64,000 bases of DNA, taken from contig NZ_CP071091.1 in NCBI RefSeq assembly GCF_017301635.1, positions 1,741,001-1,805,000 of the forward strand. Reading direction: 5' to 3'. Source of the DNA: Myxococcus landrumus. Lineage in GTDB: Bacteria; Myxococcota; Myxococcia; Myxococcales; Myxococcaceae. The notes under the pieces are model-generated. The model searched no databases and was not told where the DNA came from. It saw nothing but the letters and a program-made list of their open reading frames with translations. This document shows, in pieces, positions 26,221-38,300 of the stretch. Within the stretch, counting starts at the first letter, position 1; each line of letters starts with the position of its first letter. The position numbers were made by a program, and so were the translations under genes.

Positions 26221-28278
26221 TCAGCAGTTGGACGGCTTCTGGGTGAGGGCGTAGACGAAGAGGGCGAAGTTCGCCGCGAGCTCGATGATGAGGATGGCCA
26301 GGTAGGCGCCGCCCGTGGCCCACAGTGCGGCGACCTGCAACATGAGCAGTCCGCAGTTGATCGCGACAGTCCACCAGCTCCCCGTCAGCACGGCGCCGAA
26401 GATCTTCCCCAGGGTCCCCGCGGTGTAGAACGCCTTGAGAATCCGGATGATGTTTCCGGCGTCCTGGGTGGAGCTCTTCGCCACGGTCTCCACCGTGTTG
26501 AGCAGGAGGGAGCTCTCCGTGACGGCCTTCTGGATGGGCGAGACGAGCCGGGCACCGACGAAGCCCACGCCGAGCGCGGACAGAATCAGCGAGAAGGCGG
26601 TCGCGACCACGGTGACAATCCAGCCGATGCACGCCGTGTTGACGCTCAGCTCCATCCGGCCGGCTTCCACCCTGCCCTGCCGCGTGTGGTGGTAATAGAC
26701 ATACTGGTTCCCCTCCACCTGGCCGGTGAAGGCGCCCACGGGCGGGCTGCCCGAACTCCCCACCCGCGCCAGCCCCTCGTACAGGTTGTTCCGAGCGAGC
26801 GACCGGATCCGCTCACGCATCGAATCAGGCAGCGAGGTCACCAGCGGCTCCAGTGACTTGAGGACGGCCTCCGCCTGGTCCTGCGTCAGCAGCTTCTGCT
26901 CGGGGAAGGCCACCGGCTCCGAGAAGCTCCACCGGGCGGCGGGCAACGGCGGGTCCGCCAGCAACATCTGCTGCGTCTCGACGACCGAGCCCGGAGGCGG
27001 CGTGGAGTCCGACGGAGGCGTGACGACGATGTCAGGCGTAGCCGTGTTGAGGAACACCGGCGGATTGCCCGTCACCTGGTTGCCCAGAACGATGCCGTTC
27101 CAGGCGTAGTACGCGACGCAGCCATCGACGTCGCTCGGGTCCTGCGACATGTACTGCTGCACCTCGCTGGCGGAGAGCGCCCGGGACCAGAGCCCAGCGG
27201 CCTGGAGGTGGCCCTGGAAGTCGTTGGCGGCCCCACCGTCGACGCGGGTGGTGGACTGGGCGCCGAACAGCCAGATGGGCTGCGTCAGCGTGGGCTGGAC
27301 CACGCCTGGAATCTGCATGGCCAGCTCGCCATCCAGGTAGATCATCAACGTACTGCCATCGTAGGTGGCCGCCAGGTGGTGCCACACACCTGGAGGCATC
27401 TGGAGGGCATATCCCCAGCCCCGCCCGCCGTCGGAGAGGTATCCGGTGCACTGGAGGTTGTAGCCGATGCCATCCCACTGAAAGCCCAGGGTGAAGCCTT
27501 GGTTGGTGACGGCATCCAGACAGGAGAACAACGTGTGTGATTCCGACTGATATGCCGAGGGCTCGTCAAGGAAGTACCACGCCTGCACGCTGAAGGGGCC
27601 ACCGTCCGCCGACATCGTGAGGTTGTCTCGGGGCGAAGGCTGCACCGCCCCATTCACCAGGCGCAGCGCCGGGGCCAGCATCAACACCTGTGCGCCAATC
27701 AGGAAGCTGGCCGGAGCATTGTTGTTTCCAGAGACATCCGTTTGGGAGCCATCACTGAAGCTGTAACAGGCGACGAGCGTCGGCCCCTGTTCCGGTACGT
27801 CCCACAGCGGCTTGAGCGCATCTCCGGACTTCGCGGCCGACCAGAACGCGACGTTGAAGTACTGCGCATCGCAGCTCATGCCGAGCACGAACGGCGTCGT
27901 GCTGGGAGCGATGTTGGATTGGCTTCCTTCGATGAGCAGCGTTCCATCCACATACACCGAATAGTTTCCCGCGTTGGCTCCGGTCGACTCGAAGTTGACC
28001 AGGATGTACTGCCACTCGTGGGACCGGAGCTCCAGGTCCGAGACCTGGCGCGAGGACATCCCTGGGAGGTTGAACGTCAACTGAAGACCATGCAGCCCGA
28101 CGTACCAGCTTGGACCCGACGACAGCACCTTGCCGTCGTAGATGGGAGCGCGGGGGCGCAGCCAGAATCCAATCGAGTAGGACGAACTACCACTCAGGTC
28201 CAGCAGGCACTGCCCACTCAACTGGACGTACTGGCCATAACGGACATCGGCGGCGCCGTACTGGTACATGGGTCTCAT
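26221..28278 (-). CDS. LamG/concanavalin-like protein with C-terminal membrane helices
   Basis: 685 residues from ATG 28278, placed by GGGAG eight bases upstream; the 57 codons before it are Arg-rich and unlikely. Two LamG-type jelly-roll domains: about 15-175 ('SSYSIGFWLRP', 'VYVDGTLLIEG') and about 210-395 ('FSVQAWYFLD', 'PGVWHHLAATYDGSTLMIYL'). Then a Pro-rich spacer, a helical part and several hydrophobic segments at about 560-680 ('TVVATAFSLILSALGVGFVG', 'YLAILIIELAANFALFVYAL'), ending in Cys ('KPSNC'). No N-terminal signal peptide. This order (soluble jelly-rolls first, membrane last) is unusual; membrane insertion may use the C-terminal helices. Function unknown. Confidence 0.85.
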   Translation of the reverse strand: MRPMYQYGAADVRYGQYVQLSGQCLLDLSGSSSYSIGFWLRPRAPIYDGKVLSSGPSWYVGLHGLQLTFNLPGMSSRQVSDLELRSHEWQYILVNFESTGANAGNYSVYVDGTLLIEGSQSNIAPSTTPFVLGMSCDAQYFNVAFWSAAKSGDALKPLWDVPEQGPTLVACYSFSDGSQTDVSGNNNAPASFLIGAQVLMLAPALRLVNGAVQPSPRDNLTMSADGGPFSVQAWYFLDEPSAYQSESHTLFSCLDAVTNQGFTLGFQWDGIGYNLQCTGYLSDGGRGWGYALQMPPGVWHHLAATYDGSTLMIYLDGELAMQIPGVVQPTLTQPIWLFGAQSTTRVDGGAANDFQGHLQAAGLWSRALSASEVQQYMSQDPSDVDGCVAYYAWNGIVLGNQVTGNPPVFLNTATPDIVVTPPSDSTPPPGSVVETQQMLLADPPLPAARWSFSEPVAFPEQKLLTQDQAEAVLKSLEPLVTSLPDSMRERIRSLARNNLYEGLARVGSSGSPPVGAFTGQVEGNQYVYYHHTRQGRVEAGRMELSVNTACIGWIVTVVATAFSLILSALGVGFVGARLVSPIQKAVTESSLLLNTVETVAKSSTQDAGNIIRILKAFYTAGTLGKIFGAVLTGSWWTVAINCGLLMLQVAALWATGGAYLAILIIELAANFALFVYALTQKPSNC

Positions 28279-28506
28279 GATGGGGGCTCCCACTCGCGAA
28301 GAAGGCCCGCGTTCGCCCAAGGTGACGGACGTCGGGATGGCCTTCACGCAAAGCAAAGGCCGAGCCATCACTCGCTTCCCTCGTACGCCCTCAAAACCAC
28401 ACGCAGAATGCGTTCCGGCATCACGCGGTTGAGTCGGGCCAGGACGCACAGCCCGGTTACACTTGCATGACAGGCTTCTGCGTTGGAGCCCGTGGGCTCG
28501 CGCCCC

Positions 28507-29055
28507 TCACGTCAGCCGGAACCTCCCCGCGATGAGCCCTTCCCTGACCATCAAGAGGGTCTCCTCGAGCGGGAGGGCGCTGGTGTCGAGCGCATGGTGT
28601 TCGAGTGCACCCAGCTCGCGGAACTGCGCGTGGAGTGGCTCGAATGGCGCGTAGTCGGCCACGGGGGCATCCGCGCGACTCCGTGCCCGGCCACGCGCCG
28701 CGTCGACGGAGGGGCGAAGCACGACGTAGTCGAGCGCCACCTCCGCGTCCCGCGCGACGGACGTCCAGATGTCCAGGAACCAGGGTCCGACAATCCAGTC
28801 GAGCACCGTGAAATAGCCGCCGGCGGCGAACGCCGTCGCCGCCCGAGCCAGGGCCTGGCTCAAGGTGCGGTTCTGCACGTCGGCCTCGGGGCGCCAGGGC
28901 TCCACGTAGCCGGAGCGGATGTAGCGGAGGAAGTCGTCACCGTGGACGTGGACACCACCGGGCGGCGGCGCGTCCTCCGCGAGGCGGCGCGCGAGCGTTG
29001 ATTTGCCCGCCCCGGGAGGACCGCTCAGAATCACGAGTCGAGTGTTCGTACGCAT
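28507..29055 (-). CDS. P-loop (AAA/kinase-type) ATPase
   Basis: 182 residues from ATG 29055, directly before the P-loop 'VILSGPPGAGKSTLARRLAE' (Walker A at about 10-17). A second motif 'HVHGDDFLRYI' (about 35) and a hydrophobic strand 'YFTVLDWIVGPWF' (about 75) fit the small-molecule kinase/zeta-toxin-like P-loop fold. Catalytic function and substrate are unknown; nothing in the sequence decides between a kinase and a toxin-type enzyme, and no antitoxin gene is next to it. Sits between the LamG gene and the giant gene on the same strand. Confidence 0.8.
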   Translation of the reverse strand: MRTNTRLVILSGPPGAGKSTLARRLAEDAPPPGGVHVHGDDFLRYIRSGYVEPWRPEADVQNRTLSQALARAATAFAAGGYFTVLDWIVGPWFLDIWTSVARDAEVALDYVVLRPSVDAARGRARSRADAPVADYAPFEPLHAQFRELGALEHHALDTSALPLEETLLMVREGLIAGRFRLT

Positions 29056-29298
29056 CGCCCCGGAGACTACTCGCGGCCCCACCTGTGCGTGGAGCAGGGA
29101 GATTGTCAGGCTTCCCGTTGACGCGACATCAGGACATTCAGAGCACGCCTGGCCGAAAAGGTCCCACAAGCGTTACGGTTCAACTCCGTATACCTCCCTC
29201 ACTGGGGGGCATCCGCCGACGGTTCGGCACCTGACTCGACCTCAGACAACCCGACCTCTTCACTCGGGCGTGCTCATCCCTTCCTGACCGTGGATTGC

Positions 29299-29341
29299 AG
29301 AGCCCCCACCATCGCAACCGGGCAGCGATGGCGGGGGCTCT
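29299..29341 (-). terminator. Strong terminator-like hairpin after giant gene
   Basis: AGAGCCCCC (29299-29307) pairs perfectly with GGGGGCTCT (29333-29341); inside, CCATCGC pairs with GCGATGG, giving a long stem. It lies eight bases past the stop of the 4661-codon gene (29350). On the minus strand there is no good T-run after it, so factor-independent termination is likely but not certain. Confidence 0.7.
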
Positions 29342-29349
29342 TCCGTTTG

Positions 29350-32300
29350 TCAGGCACGAACCTGGACGGGAGTGGTCATCTCGCTCCGGGTATCGGCCAC
29401 GAACTCCGCCTTGAGGCGCATCGCACCGGAGGCTGGGGCCACCAGCGCGAACTCCATGGAGTGGACGCCCGTGAGCACGGTCGTCGCCTCCAGCGCCACC
29501 TCTCCCGTATCCCACGAGAGCCGCAGCGGCACCGTCGCCCGGCCACGCGCGGTGACGGTGACCCGCATCGGATCGCCCGGTCGGTAGCGCCGCTTGTCCG
29601 TGTTGACCCCCAGGACCACGGGCCCCGACACCTCCACGCCTTGCATCGCACTCACCAGCGGCACCTCGACTCCCTCCACGGGCAACGCGGTGAGCGCATA
29701 GATGAGGGTGTGGTGGCCCGCCCATTCGGTACTCAAGGGCACCTCCGCCGAGAACATCGAGCGGCCAGCGGGCACCTCCATCGTTCGGGTCATTGTCCCC
29801 ACGTCTCCGTTCCCGCCGAGCATCTTCATCTCCAGCCGGCACGGCAGGGCGTGTGACATCTCCAGCATCCCGTTGATCTTCACGGTGTCCGTCCGCAGGT
29901 ACTCGCGGCGATTCGTCAGGAACTCGATGAACCGGGCCTTGTACCCCCTCACGTCCACCGCGTGCTCCCCAGCGGCCACCTTCTCTCCGGCGGTCAGCTT
30001 CCACTCCACCCGGTACGTGCCCTGTCTCAGGTGCGGTGGGAGCGTGAACTGCACCGGCAACGGCGCATCCATGGGCACCAGGACCTGCCAGACCGGGACG
30101 ATCTCCAGGCCATCGTCCGCCCGGACCACCCGGAAGCGGCCCGTGAGGTCTCCCGTGCCCTGGAAGAAGTCCCTGCCCCCCGCCGTGAGCGCGAACGAGA
30201 GCGACACCGTGTCGCCCAGCTCATACACCTGCTTGTCCGCCGTGATGGCCGTCACATCATCCGCGCGCGGGATGTAGAAGGTGTTGAGCGACAGCGCCCG
30301 CCCCGTCTCCAGGTACACGCCGAAGAAGAGCTTGCCCCGGCTCGAGTCCACCGGAAGGGTGTGCTCCACCGTCAGCGTGTCCGTCAGCGTCTTCAAGGTG
30401 GACAGCTGCGTCGTCTCACCGAACTGTGCGCGAGTGAAGAGCGAGTAGCTTCCACCCGAGAGGTTGGTGATCTGCAACCGGAGCGTCGCCATCTCGCCCG
30501 GCTCGTAGAGGGCCTTGTCCAGCGAGGCCACCACCTTGGCCTGGATGCCTCGGATGGGCACGAGGAAGCGGCGCCGTTCCCCTCCTACCAGCTCGAAGAA
30601 CACCTCCTGGTTCTCCGCGCTCAGTGCATCCGTGGGCATCCGGAACGGGAAGGTGAACAGCCCCTCCGCTCCCGCCGCCAACCACTCCGTGTTCTCCTGC
30701 TCCACGAAGCCAGGAATGACCAGGCGCACCGTGGCGCCTCCCTCGCGCCGGCCTGTATTGCGCACCCGGCACGTGAAGGTGTGCTCCTGGCCCGCCAGCA
30801 GCTCGACGGGGGCCGGCAGCTCACCGATGGCGAACGACACGAGCTGGAGCGTCGGCCGCAGCAAGTGATTGAAGCCGACCTCCCGGCTGGCCTCCACGGG
30901 GGCCGTCGCCATCCAGCCATCCTCGCGGTCCGGCGCGTAGTCCACCGCCTTCACGTAGACGGCGTGCTCCTTGTTGGACTGGGCAATCCGGTAGCGGCCC
31001 TCCGCATCCGTGAGCGTGTTGGCGAACCCCTCGTCCACGTAGACGAGTGCTCCCGGAATGGGCTGCAGTGAGATGGAGTCCAGCACCTGGCCACGCACCA
31101 GACCGCTGATGGACTTGAGGAACAGCGTCAGCTCCAGCTGCTTGCTCGCCATCACCGTCACCGTGGCCGCGGGCACATGTCCCCCCTCGGTGATGAGACC
31201 CGCCGCCTCCACGTAGAGGCGATGGCTCCCCTTGGGCACCCGCATGCGGAACTGCCCGAGGGCATCCGTGCTGGTGCTGATCTCCCCAGCATCGACGTAC
31301 ACCAGCGCGCCCGCCACGGGCTGCTGGGTGATGAGATCCAACACCCTGCCCTGCACCACGCCGTACGTGGGCTGCAGGAAGGCCTGGAAGCGCGTGGGCC
31401 GTCCGGCGATGGACCGCAGCGTGATGGTGTTCCCATCCGTGCCCGGCGCCTGGTAGCCCTCGCGCGCGGCGAACACCGGCAGCGGCTGTCCCGCGGGGAA
31501 GTCCTTCACCACGAAGCGTCCCTCGGGCCCAGTCACCACGGCCCGTCGCCGGGTGCCCAGCCACACGCGAGCCCCTTCAATCGGGTCGCCGGTGATGGAG
31601 TCCTTCAGCACGCCCTCCACGGGGCCCGTGCTCGGCGTCAGGAAGACGCGGTAGCGCCCTTCCTGGCCGCCGCTCACCTGCACCGTCATGACGTACTCGT
31701 TGCTCCCGGGTGTCACGTAGCCCGGCGCGCGTGCGTACACCTCGCGCACGTCCACCGGGAAGTCCGGGATGCGGAACACGCCCAGCTCGTCCGTGCGCCA
31801 GTGCATCGGCGCGTCGCGGAACCACACCTCGGCGCCCTCCACGGGCTGGCCCGTGACGATGTCCACCACCTCGCCGGACAACACGGAGACCGTCGGCTTG
31901 ACGTTCAACCCCAGCGTGTAGTCGCGCCCTCCCAGGACTGGCAGTCCCAACGTCGAGGTCGCGGCGACCAGGGTCGCGATGCCCTCTCCTCTCACGGAGA
32001 GCTGCTGGGTGCCGGGCACCACGCGGGGAATGAGGAACTCGCCCGCCGCATCCGTCCGGTCTCCCTGTGGCGCCTTCGCCAACCAGATGGAGTCCACCGT
32101 CACGCCGGGGACCCAGTCGCGATCCGTCGCGCCGCCGCAGTCCGCCTCCACGAGCAGCGTGGTGCCGTCCTCCGAGAAGCACCGGATGAGGTTGACGAAC
32201 GCCGTGCCCAAGCGTGGCGCGAAGTCGAGCGAGAGCACCCCGTCCGCCCCCACCTCGAGCGCCTCGGTCCGCAGGCGCAGCAGGCGGTTTCCAACCCTGC

Positions 32301-35300
32301 TCGCCACGTCCACGCCCGCGAAGACGCGTTGGCCGTTGGCGAAGACATCGAAGCCGCGAATGCCTGCTCGAGTCGCGTCCTGGAGCTCCGCGAAGGAGAG
32401 CTCGGCCACCACACGCCCAGGCGGCAGGCGGAAGCGATACGTGAAGGTCCCCTGCCGCAGGTTGAGCAGCTTGGACTGCTCGCTGCCAGGCACTCCGGGC
32501 ACCGTCACCTGCGCTGGCGCCTGGTAGGCGCTTCCTCCCACGGCACCCCATGCGTTCGGCAACGCGAACAGCGCGGGGTCCGAGTCTCCCGTCCCTGGGC
32601 GCACCGCCAACAACGGAGTGTCCAGGACCGCATCCGCCGCTTCCGGCCAGATGCGGATGTGGTTGAGGAACGCAGTCCCCTTCTTCGCCAGGAGACGCAG
32701 GACGAGCCCTGCCACACCCGGCTGCACGCGGTAGCCACGGAGCAACAGCTTGTTGCCCGCGAGTGCGAACACATCCAGCCCGGTGTCCACCAGCTCGTCA
32801 TTGACGAAGACGTCGAAGGTGCGTGCTCCCACGGTGGTGGTGGTCTGGTCCAGGAAGGCCAGCTCCAACCGATACACTCCCGGCGGCAGCGCGAACACGT
32901 AGTGGAAGTCCGTGCCACTCCGGCCATGCGTGGCCAGCATCTGCTCGTCGCCCGTCACAGTGCCCGTGACGGAGTACGCGCCTCCTCCCACGGCGCCCCA
33001 GCCAGGCCCCGACGTCCAACGCGCGAGCCCCCGGGGGAAGTCATCCGCGAAGAGCACCGTCCCCGCGCTGGAGGTGACCTGGACCGAGCGGAACAACACG
33101 TCAGTGCCGTAGAAGGACTGGAGGCCTGCTCGACCTGCCGGAAGCGGCGTCGCGTCCGACACCTCGAGCACCACCACGCTGCCACTCTGCAGCCGCAGGG
33201 TGTTCCCGCTCGCGGTGAAGCGCAGCGCCGTCCATTCATTCACCGGGAAGCCACGGCCCGACACTTCGCCCAGAACCATCCGGCGTCCTCCTGACCACCG
33301 CTCGATGCGCATCACGCTGCCACCGAGGAGCGTCTCGAGGCCGCGGCCGGTGAAGCCCGTCGCACCGCCTGTCAGCTCCAGACGCAACAGCGTGCCGTTG
33401 GCGTTCGCCAGCCACTCCCCCTCGACCGGCCCCGAGCCCGCCGCCAGCCGACGGCGCGCCGTGAACCGGTAGGTGCTGCCCGCGGAGGTGAAGGTGCCGG
33501 ACAACGTGTCGCCCTGCAGCGCCCCCGTGAAGAGCTGCGTCCACCCCGGGCCTCGGCGGGTGAAGCGCACCGTGGTGCCCTCCACCACGCCGGCTTCAAT
33601 CACCGTCTCGGCGCCATCCGGGTCCCTGACGAGCACCGCCCGGTAGCACTGGCCCAGGTCCTGGTAGCGCAGCAGCAGCACCACTCCGCCGCTCCTGCTC
33701 GCCTTGATGTCCGCCGACAGCACGGAGTCGGACCATGCGTCCTCCGAGCGCGTGAGCAGCGAGGGCGCCTGGAAGAGGCCCCGGAGCGGATCTCCACTCC
33801 AACGCCCACCACTCACCTTCACCGAGCCCGCCGCCAGGTCCCCATCCCCCCAGAAGACCTCGGCCCCTTCACGAGGTGCGCCATTCACCGCGTCGAGGAC
33901 GCGGCCTCGGAGGACACCACTGTCGGGGAGCAGTCGCAGCACGGGCGTCGCGCCCGGACGGAACGGCAGCGGCAGGGAGGCCTGGGCATACGGCGTCCGC
34001 AGCACGAAGCCAGCGGCGGCGACGTAGAGGACCTCCTCCACGGGAGCCCGAGCGAAGGGCCCGGTGGGCAGCCTCAGGCGGAAGCGGCCTTCCGCATCCG
34101 TGCGAACCAGCTGGCGCGTGTCCGCGTCGGTCCAGACCTGGGCCCCCGCGACGGGATTCCCGGTCACGGTGTCCACGAACTGCCCCAGCAGCTCCGACGA
34201 GCCGTCCATCACGGGCAACTCCACCTGCCACACGTCACCCGCGCGAGTGGGCACGCTCATCAGCAGGTTGTCGGTGGCCCCCGTCCTCAAACCGCCCCCC
34301 GTCACGTAGAGGGATTGAGTGCCCGCGGGGATGTTCTCCAACTGGAAACCACCGGTGGTGGTCACACCGGTGGGTGCCACCATCTCCCATCGCGAGGGAC
34401 CGCTGATGAGGCCCGGACTGTCCACCACGGTCCAGTCCATCAACTGCCGCGTGAAGGTCTCGACGTACAGCGGCGCGCCCGCCAGCGTGTCCACCCGGAT
34501 GGAGCGGAAGAGCTGGTTCTGCTGCTGCCAGCAGTACAGGCCAACCTTTCCGGAGGGGAGCGTGCTGTCCTGCACTCGGAAGAGCTCCTGTCCCTGGACG
34601 CTGACCGAGAGCACATCGCCTTGCGCCTGGACCACCACGTCCAGCCACTGGTTCAACGGATACGGGGCGGAGTTGTCGGCGAGGACCGTGAGGACACCGT
34701 CCTTCATCCGCTCGAGACGGCGAAGGGCGCCACCCTGGGTCGTGTCCTGGAGCCAGAAGAACCGGTAGTAGTTCTGCTCGTCCTGATACCGGAAGACCGC
34801 GCCCCACGCGTCGTCATCCGTGCCGCGCGACTGGAACGAGAACCGGTAGTCCGTCCAGGCCCCATCACCCGCCAAGGCATGGGTGCCGCGGTAGGCGTTC
34901 CATCCCGGCGCCGTCCCCGTGTACGCGTTGCTGACCTGCCTCAGCGCGCCTCGTCCGAGCTCGGGCGCGCTCCAGCTCACCTCCACGCCCTCGGGCAACG
35001 TGCCCCCGACGGTGGACAGGCTTCCCTTGAGCACCGCACCACCGGAGCCACCGGGCGTGAGCGACAGCCGCGTGAGCCGATTCGGCAGGACGTCGACGAC
35101 GATGGAACGCTTGGCACCGAGCGCGGTGCCCTCCAGGGACACCGTCCGCCGCCCCACGGGCAACTCCAGACTCCAGCGCCCGTCGGCGCCAGTGGCCCGA
35201 GTCACCGCCGCGGGATTGTAGGGCTGGCTCGGAGTGACCGCCGTCGGGATGAGGACGAGCGTGCAGGCCGCCAGCGTGAAGCCCGCCTCCACCGTCACCT

Positions 35301-38300
35301 GGAGCTGCTGCGCCTGGTTCGCCAGCGGCTTGTAGCCTGGCGCGGAGACACTCACGTAGTGCGTCCCCGGTGGCACCCCCACCAGATGGAAGCCGCCATC
35401 CGCGCCAGACATCGACACTCCCGCGCGACTCCCGTACCAGACCTCCGCCCCCGCGATGGGCTGGCGAGTCATTCCATCCAGCACCCGCCCCATCACGGCA
35501 CCGGTGCGTTGCCGCAGACGGTCTCCCAGCGGGAGTGACTGCCCACCCAGCAGCGGCGCCCACAGGAGGGCGTCATTGCCGGACGACGTCATCCAGCCAT
35601 CCTTGAGCGCACTGAACTGGTAGTCCGCGACCGGGAGCGACGTGAAGCGCACTTGCCCGTCGGGCCCTGTCACCGCGCGATTCACTGGCAGCCGCTTGAA
35701 GGAAGCGCCCCGCGCATCGACCCAGTCATGCTCCGAGGGAGTGCCACAATCGATGAGCAGCCCCTCGGGTCCTGGGAAGTCCACCGCCAGGGCACCCAAC
35801 ATTCCGTAGCCCACCGCGCCGCGGACGAGAACCTCCGTCGGCTCCCCAGTGGATTGGATGGGCAGCGCGACACGGTACGCACGCTGACGGCCCACCAGGG
35901 ACACCACATCGAGCCCCTTCACCCTGGGCACGCCATCCACGAGCACGTCCACGAGCCGCTGGCCCGGCGCGGTCGCCACGTGTTCGGCGAAGTAGAGCTG
36001 CAGCTCATGTGCGCCCGGCGTGAGGTGCAGGCGATACGTGAGCGTGCCCTCCCGCCACGTGCGCAACATCGCGGCCACCGAGGCCGGAGTGCCTTCGGAC
36101 TCCGCCACGTCGCCTCCGGTGCGAACCGTGCCTCCCGCGACGACACCGTACGACGTCGTGGCCTGGAACAGCGGGCGCTCCCCCGTGGCACCGCCTCGGA
36201 CGGCGTAGAGCGGAACCTCTCCTTCCACCGGCTGGGCGCCCCCCCAGACGCGGATGAAACTCACCAAGGCGTTGTCGAGGCTCGGACGGAACTGCAGACG
36301 CAGCCAACCCCGGACCGCCGTGACGACGTGGGTACGCCGGATGGCGACGCCAAAGCCTCCGGTCGCGAACAGGTCGAGGTCCTTCTCCAGCACCTGCGGG
36401 CCCGCGAAGATGTCGAAGCGCCGCTTGGCGGGGAGCTTGTAGTAGTTCTCCGCGAGCGTGAGCTCGACCCGGTACTCCCCGTCCGGCAAGGGGAAGTGGT
36501 AGTCGAAGGTGCCGTAGCGGCACGAGGTGGCATCCGCCGCCGCCTCGCCCGTGATGCCCGTGACGGGCGTGGCAGTTCCTCCGTTGAAGCCGAAGCCCGG
36601 CTCCTCCACCCACGCGCTGTCAGGGCCGAGCACCGCGCCATCCGTTCCAGCGGCCTCCACGCGGCGCAGGGTGGTGCCCGCCTGCCCCCAGCCGATGACG
36701 CCCACGCGACCGGACGTCAGCGGCGCCACGTCGTCGACCTCCAATACGCGCTCCCCATCCAGCTCCACGGTGAGACGCGAGCCCGCGATGGCGAAGCGCA
36801 CGGCATACCAGCGATTGGCGTCGTGCGCAGCGCGCGTCACCTCTCCCAGCACCACGTCGCGGAAGCCCTGGCGACGGACGAGGGTCAGCACGGGGCCACC
36901 CGTCTCCGCGATGTAGAGAAGCCGGTACGTATTGAACCGGTCCTTGTGCCGCAACAGCGCGCCCCATCCCGACTTGCTGGCGCACAGCGCCTCGAAGCGC
37001 ACCTCCGCGTCCTGCCACGTGCCCTGCCCGTTCAACAGGGCGGGCCCTTCGATGCGGCTCCCTTCTCGACTCCCCTCCGCGCGCGCGAGGGCGAAGCCAC
37101 CCCAGCGCAACACCGGGTCTCCATGGAACACCTCCACGCCTTCGAGCGGTGCGCCCCCCGTCCGCTGCGCCAACGCGATGGAGACCTCCCCCATCATGGG
37201 CTCCAGTCGAGCCTCGAAGGACGACGAGCGCCCAGGCGGCAACGCCCCCTCGAAGAGCCGCGCCTCCGCCCCGACATAGCGGCTGGAGTTCGTGCGCACG
37301 CTCCAGGTTTGAGCCGTGAGCGAGGTGTCCACCGCCGGCAGTCTGAGCTGGAACGCGCCGGTGCTGTCGGTGGTAACGGACTCGTCCCGCCCGAAGGCCC
37401 AGACACGGAGGCCCGGGATGCCCTGGCCCGTCACGGCGTCGCGCAACAACCCCTGCACCGTGCCCTCGACGGGCGTGGGATGCACCCCAAGCTCGGTGGT
37501 GCGACCCGGCTGCACGGTGAAGGTGGCCAACCGGGAGTCCGACTGGTACGTCGCATAACCCGGCTCATCCACGAGATAGAGCGTTCGCACCCCGGACGCG
37601 ACGCCCGTGATGAGGAAGTGGCCTTCCGCATCCGTGCGGACACCTGCGGGAGGCACGGCCTGCCACTGCGACACAGGCGAGGCCCCCGGTGCGTCCTGCA
37701 CGGTCCACGCGGTCAGTCCCTGGGTGAAGGACTCCGAGAAGAGCGTGGCCTCCGTGGTGTCACGGACCTGAATGGCCCGGAACAACTGGCCTTGCTGCCC
37801 CCAGCAGAACATCCCCACGCGGCCCGACGGGTTCGCCCCATCCCGCACCTGGGCGATGAGGCGGCCACCGAAGGAGAGGGTGAAGAGGTCTCCTCGCACG
37901 GAGACCTCCACCTTCACCCACCGCCCTTGCGCGAACGGCACACGGTCTTCGAAGAGGGTCGTCCGCACGCCCCCGGAGACGCGCTCGAGCCGCCGCAGCG
38001 GCCCGCCGCTCGTGGCGTCATTGGCGCAGACGAAGCGATAGTGATTCGCCGCGTCCTTGTGGCGCAGGTAGAAGCCCCACGCGTCGTCATCGAGCGGCTT
38101 CGCCTCGAAGCTGAACGTGTAGTCCTGCCACGACGAGTCACCGACCAGCGCGGAGGTGCCTGGGTATGGATTCTCGGCGGTGGCCGGGGCGTAGGTATTG
38201 GCGCTCTGCCGCAGCGCTCCATCGACGAGGTCGACGTCGTAGCCCACGCGCACTCCAGCCAAGGGCTGTCCCGAGATGGCGTCCATCAGCCGGCCCGTCA

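Noticed and set aside
29180..30004. 274-residue minus frame at the end of the giant gene
   Set aside because: Gly/Arg-rich shadow; the giant gene's frame encodes clear macroglobulin-like domains.
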